NCBI RefSeq assembly: GCF_032773895.1
Contig: NZ_CP120416.1
Location: 3,811,001-3,875,000, forward strand
DNA from: Teredinibacter sp. KSP-S5-2
Lineage (GTDB): Bacteria; Pseudomonadota; Gammaproteobacteria; Pseudomonadales; Cellvibrionaceae
Reading direction: 5' to 3'
DNA: 64,000 bases
Below are positions 62,915 to 64,000 of the stretch, one piece after another; position 1 is the first letter of the stretch, and each line of letters opens with the position of its first letter. Made by a program: the position numbers and the translations under genes. The notes beneath the pieces are model-generated. The model did no database searches. It had not been told where the DNA came from and was given only the letters and a program-made list of their open reading frames with translations.

Positions 62915-63910
62915 TTGTTTTCCATAGGACCGTACAAAATTGCTAGTCGCGTACTTCTGGCCCCCATGGCCGGAGTAACTGACGCGCCTTTTCGCAAGAT
63001 TTGTCAAAATTTTGGAGCTGGGCTAACCACATCGGAGATGGTTACAAGCAACACCCAGCTTTGGCAAAGCGACAAAAGTCGTACGCGCTTAAGCCGTATA
63101 CCAGGCAGTGATAAAACCCCTTTTAGCGTGCAAATCGCCGGAAGTGACCCTTCCATGATGGCCGATGCTGCACAACAAAGCGTTGAACAGGGGGCAGATA
63201 TCATCGATATCAATATGGGTTGCCCGGCGAAAAAAGTGTGTAAAAAACTCGCAGGTTCAGCATTACTTGCAAATGAAAGCTTAGTGGAAGATATATTGTC
63301 GACCGTAGTCAAAAGCGTTAATGTTCCCGTGACACTGAAAACACGCACAGGAACTTCGCAAGAACACAAAAATGCAACGCGAATTGCTGCTATTGCAGAA
63401 AATGCGGGCATTCAGGCAATCGCACTGCACGGAAGAACCCGCTCCTGTCGTTTTAAAGGCGAAGCAGAATACGATACTATTGCCGCCGTAGTCAGAGAAG
63501 TATCAATCCCGGTTATCGCAAACGGCGATATAGACTCCCCCGCAAAAGCCAGAGACGTTCTTGATTACACCAAAGCCTCGGCAATAATGGTCGGCAGAAA
63601 ATCATTGGGAAATCCCTGGATTTTTCAGCAGATAAACGCCTTTTTAAACTCAGGCGAATTGCCCGCCATGCCCACAGTAGCAGAAAAGAAAAAAATTATT
63701 TTGCAACATTTACGCGGCCTTCACGCTTTTTACGGTGAGTATCAAGGCGTAAGAATTGCGAGAAAACACTTTGGCTGGTATTGCGAAAACATCCCGAATA
63801 CCAAACCCCTAGTGAAGGAATTTAACACTTTAGAAACATCTAAATCACAAACTAATGCCGTTTACGAATTTTTTGAACGGTTTCATATTTACGAGGAAAA
63901 AGCAGCATGA
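62915..63910 (+). CDS. dusB: tRNA-dihydrouridine synthase B
   Basis: 331 residues from TTG 62915. An FMN enzyme that reduces uridine in the tRNA D-loop. 'VLLAPMAGVTDAPFRKICQN', INMGCPAKKVCKKLAGSALL (catalytic Cys region) and MVGRKSLGNPWIF are diagnostic. The TTG follows GGGGGAGAG and yields the family N-terminus FSIGPYKIASR; an in-frame ATG at 62840 overlaps the promoter. It overlaps fis by 4 bases, the conserved dusB-fis operon. Confidence 0.93.
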   Translation: MFSIGPYKIASRVLLAPMAGVTDAPFRKICQNFGAGLTTSEMVTSNTQLWQSDKSRTRLSRIPGSDKTPFSVQIAGSDPSMMADAAQQSVEQGADIIDINMGCPAKKVCKKLAGSALLANESLVEDILSTVVKSVNVPVTLKTRTGTSQEHKNATRIAAIAENAGIQAIALHGRTRSCRFKGEAEYDTIAAVVREVSIPVIANGDIDSPAKARDVLDYTKASAIMVGRKSLGNPWIFQQINAFLNSGELPAMPTVAEKKKIILQHLRGLHAFYGEYQGVRIARKHFGWYCENIPNTKPLVKEFNTLETSKSQTNAVYEFFERFHIYEEKAA

Positions 63911-64000
63911 ACACAGCGGATACGCTTATCAAGGATAACTCTCACGGATTCTCAAGCCAACAGCAACAACCTGCTGAAGAGGCACAAAGCTCGCAGCCGT
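63907..64000 (+). CDS. fis: DNA-binding protein Fis, N-terminal fragment cut by the window end
   Basis: About 31 codons visible (starting MNTADTLIKDNSH, then a Gln-rich stretch). This part is variable in Fis, so the identification rests on position: ATG overlapping the dusB stop (ATGA). Fis is the growth-phase nucleoid protein. The conserved DNA-binding half lies beyond the window. Confidence 0.75.
   Translation, partial: MNTADTLIKDNSHGFSSQQQQPAEEAQSSQP

Noticed and set aside
1-64000. tRNA or rRNA genes, insertion sequences, integrases, prophage genes
   Set aside because: No tRNA T-loop/acceptor pairs, transposase motifs or integrase signatures were recognised. Absence by eye is not proof.

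Overview
The window looks like chromosomal DNA of a marine, polysaccharide-degrading gammaproteobacterium, probably Cellvibrionaceae (Saccharophagus/Teredinibacter/Cellvibrio relatives). The main clues are a secreted chitin-active LPMO whose modules are joined by long poly-serine linkers, a large TonB-dependent receptor of the marine carbohydrate-scavenger type, and gammaproteobacterial gene orders: lpoA-yraN-diaA-dolP, rplM-rpsI-petA-petBC-sspA-sspB, aroQ-accB-accC-prmA and dusB-fis. Family placement is inference from reading, not from a search.

Layout. 0.4-2.1 kb: modular LPMO. 2.4-4.5 kb: two convergent CelD/BcsL-type acetyltransferases. 4.6-10.5 kb: rsmI diverging from lpoA-yraN-diaA-dolP, with a flavin-dependent (tryptophan-type) halogenase attached to the end of that envelope operon. 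10.5-15.2 kb: thiolase, a LemA/M48 membrane protease pair, and a Yip1 protein. 15.4-20.4 kb: a leftward block of ribosomal proteins L13/S9, Rieske protein, a fused cytochrome b-c1 gene, and SspA/SspB. 20.4-23.7 kb: anaerobic ribonucleotide reductase nrdDG behind two NrdR-box-like sites and a compact cobalamin riboswitch. 23.7-29.6 kb: zapE, yhcB/zapG, degS-like protease, a GNAT, and a chemoreceptor. 29.9-35.9 kb: leftward membrane and peptidase genes (M48 plus DUF898, a small membrane protein, an HExxH protein, and a secreted subtilase with Glu at the usual Asp position). 36.4-37.8 kb: DUF1330/TetR pair with a repeat-rich operator, and an unlisted SymE-like ORF.

38.0-46.2 kb is the accessory centrepiece. 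It holds a 2506-residue exported SpvB/FG-GAP/RHS protein with an unrecognised C-terminal module, followed 2 bp later by a small lipoprotein gene. The arrangement fits a polymorphic toxin with its immunity protein.

46.4-52.8 kb: DUF2333, a PCu(A)C-like lipoprotein, a LapD-like c-di-GMP receptor, an unknown lipoprotein, and divergent dsbD. 53.2-57.7 kb: TonB-dependent receptor diverging from an AraC-family regulator. 57.9-64.0 kb: housekeeping run aroQ, accB, accC, prmA, zinc-ribbon/DUF3426, dusB, and the first 94 bases of fis.

I recognised no tRNA, rRNA, CRISPR array, insertion sequence or integrase. All similarity statements come from motif reading and would need profile searches to confirm.
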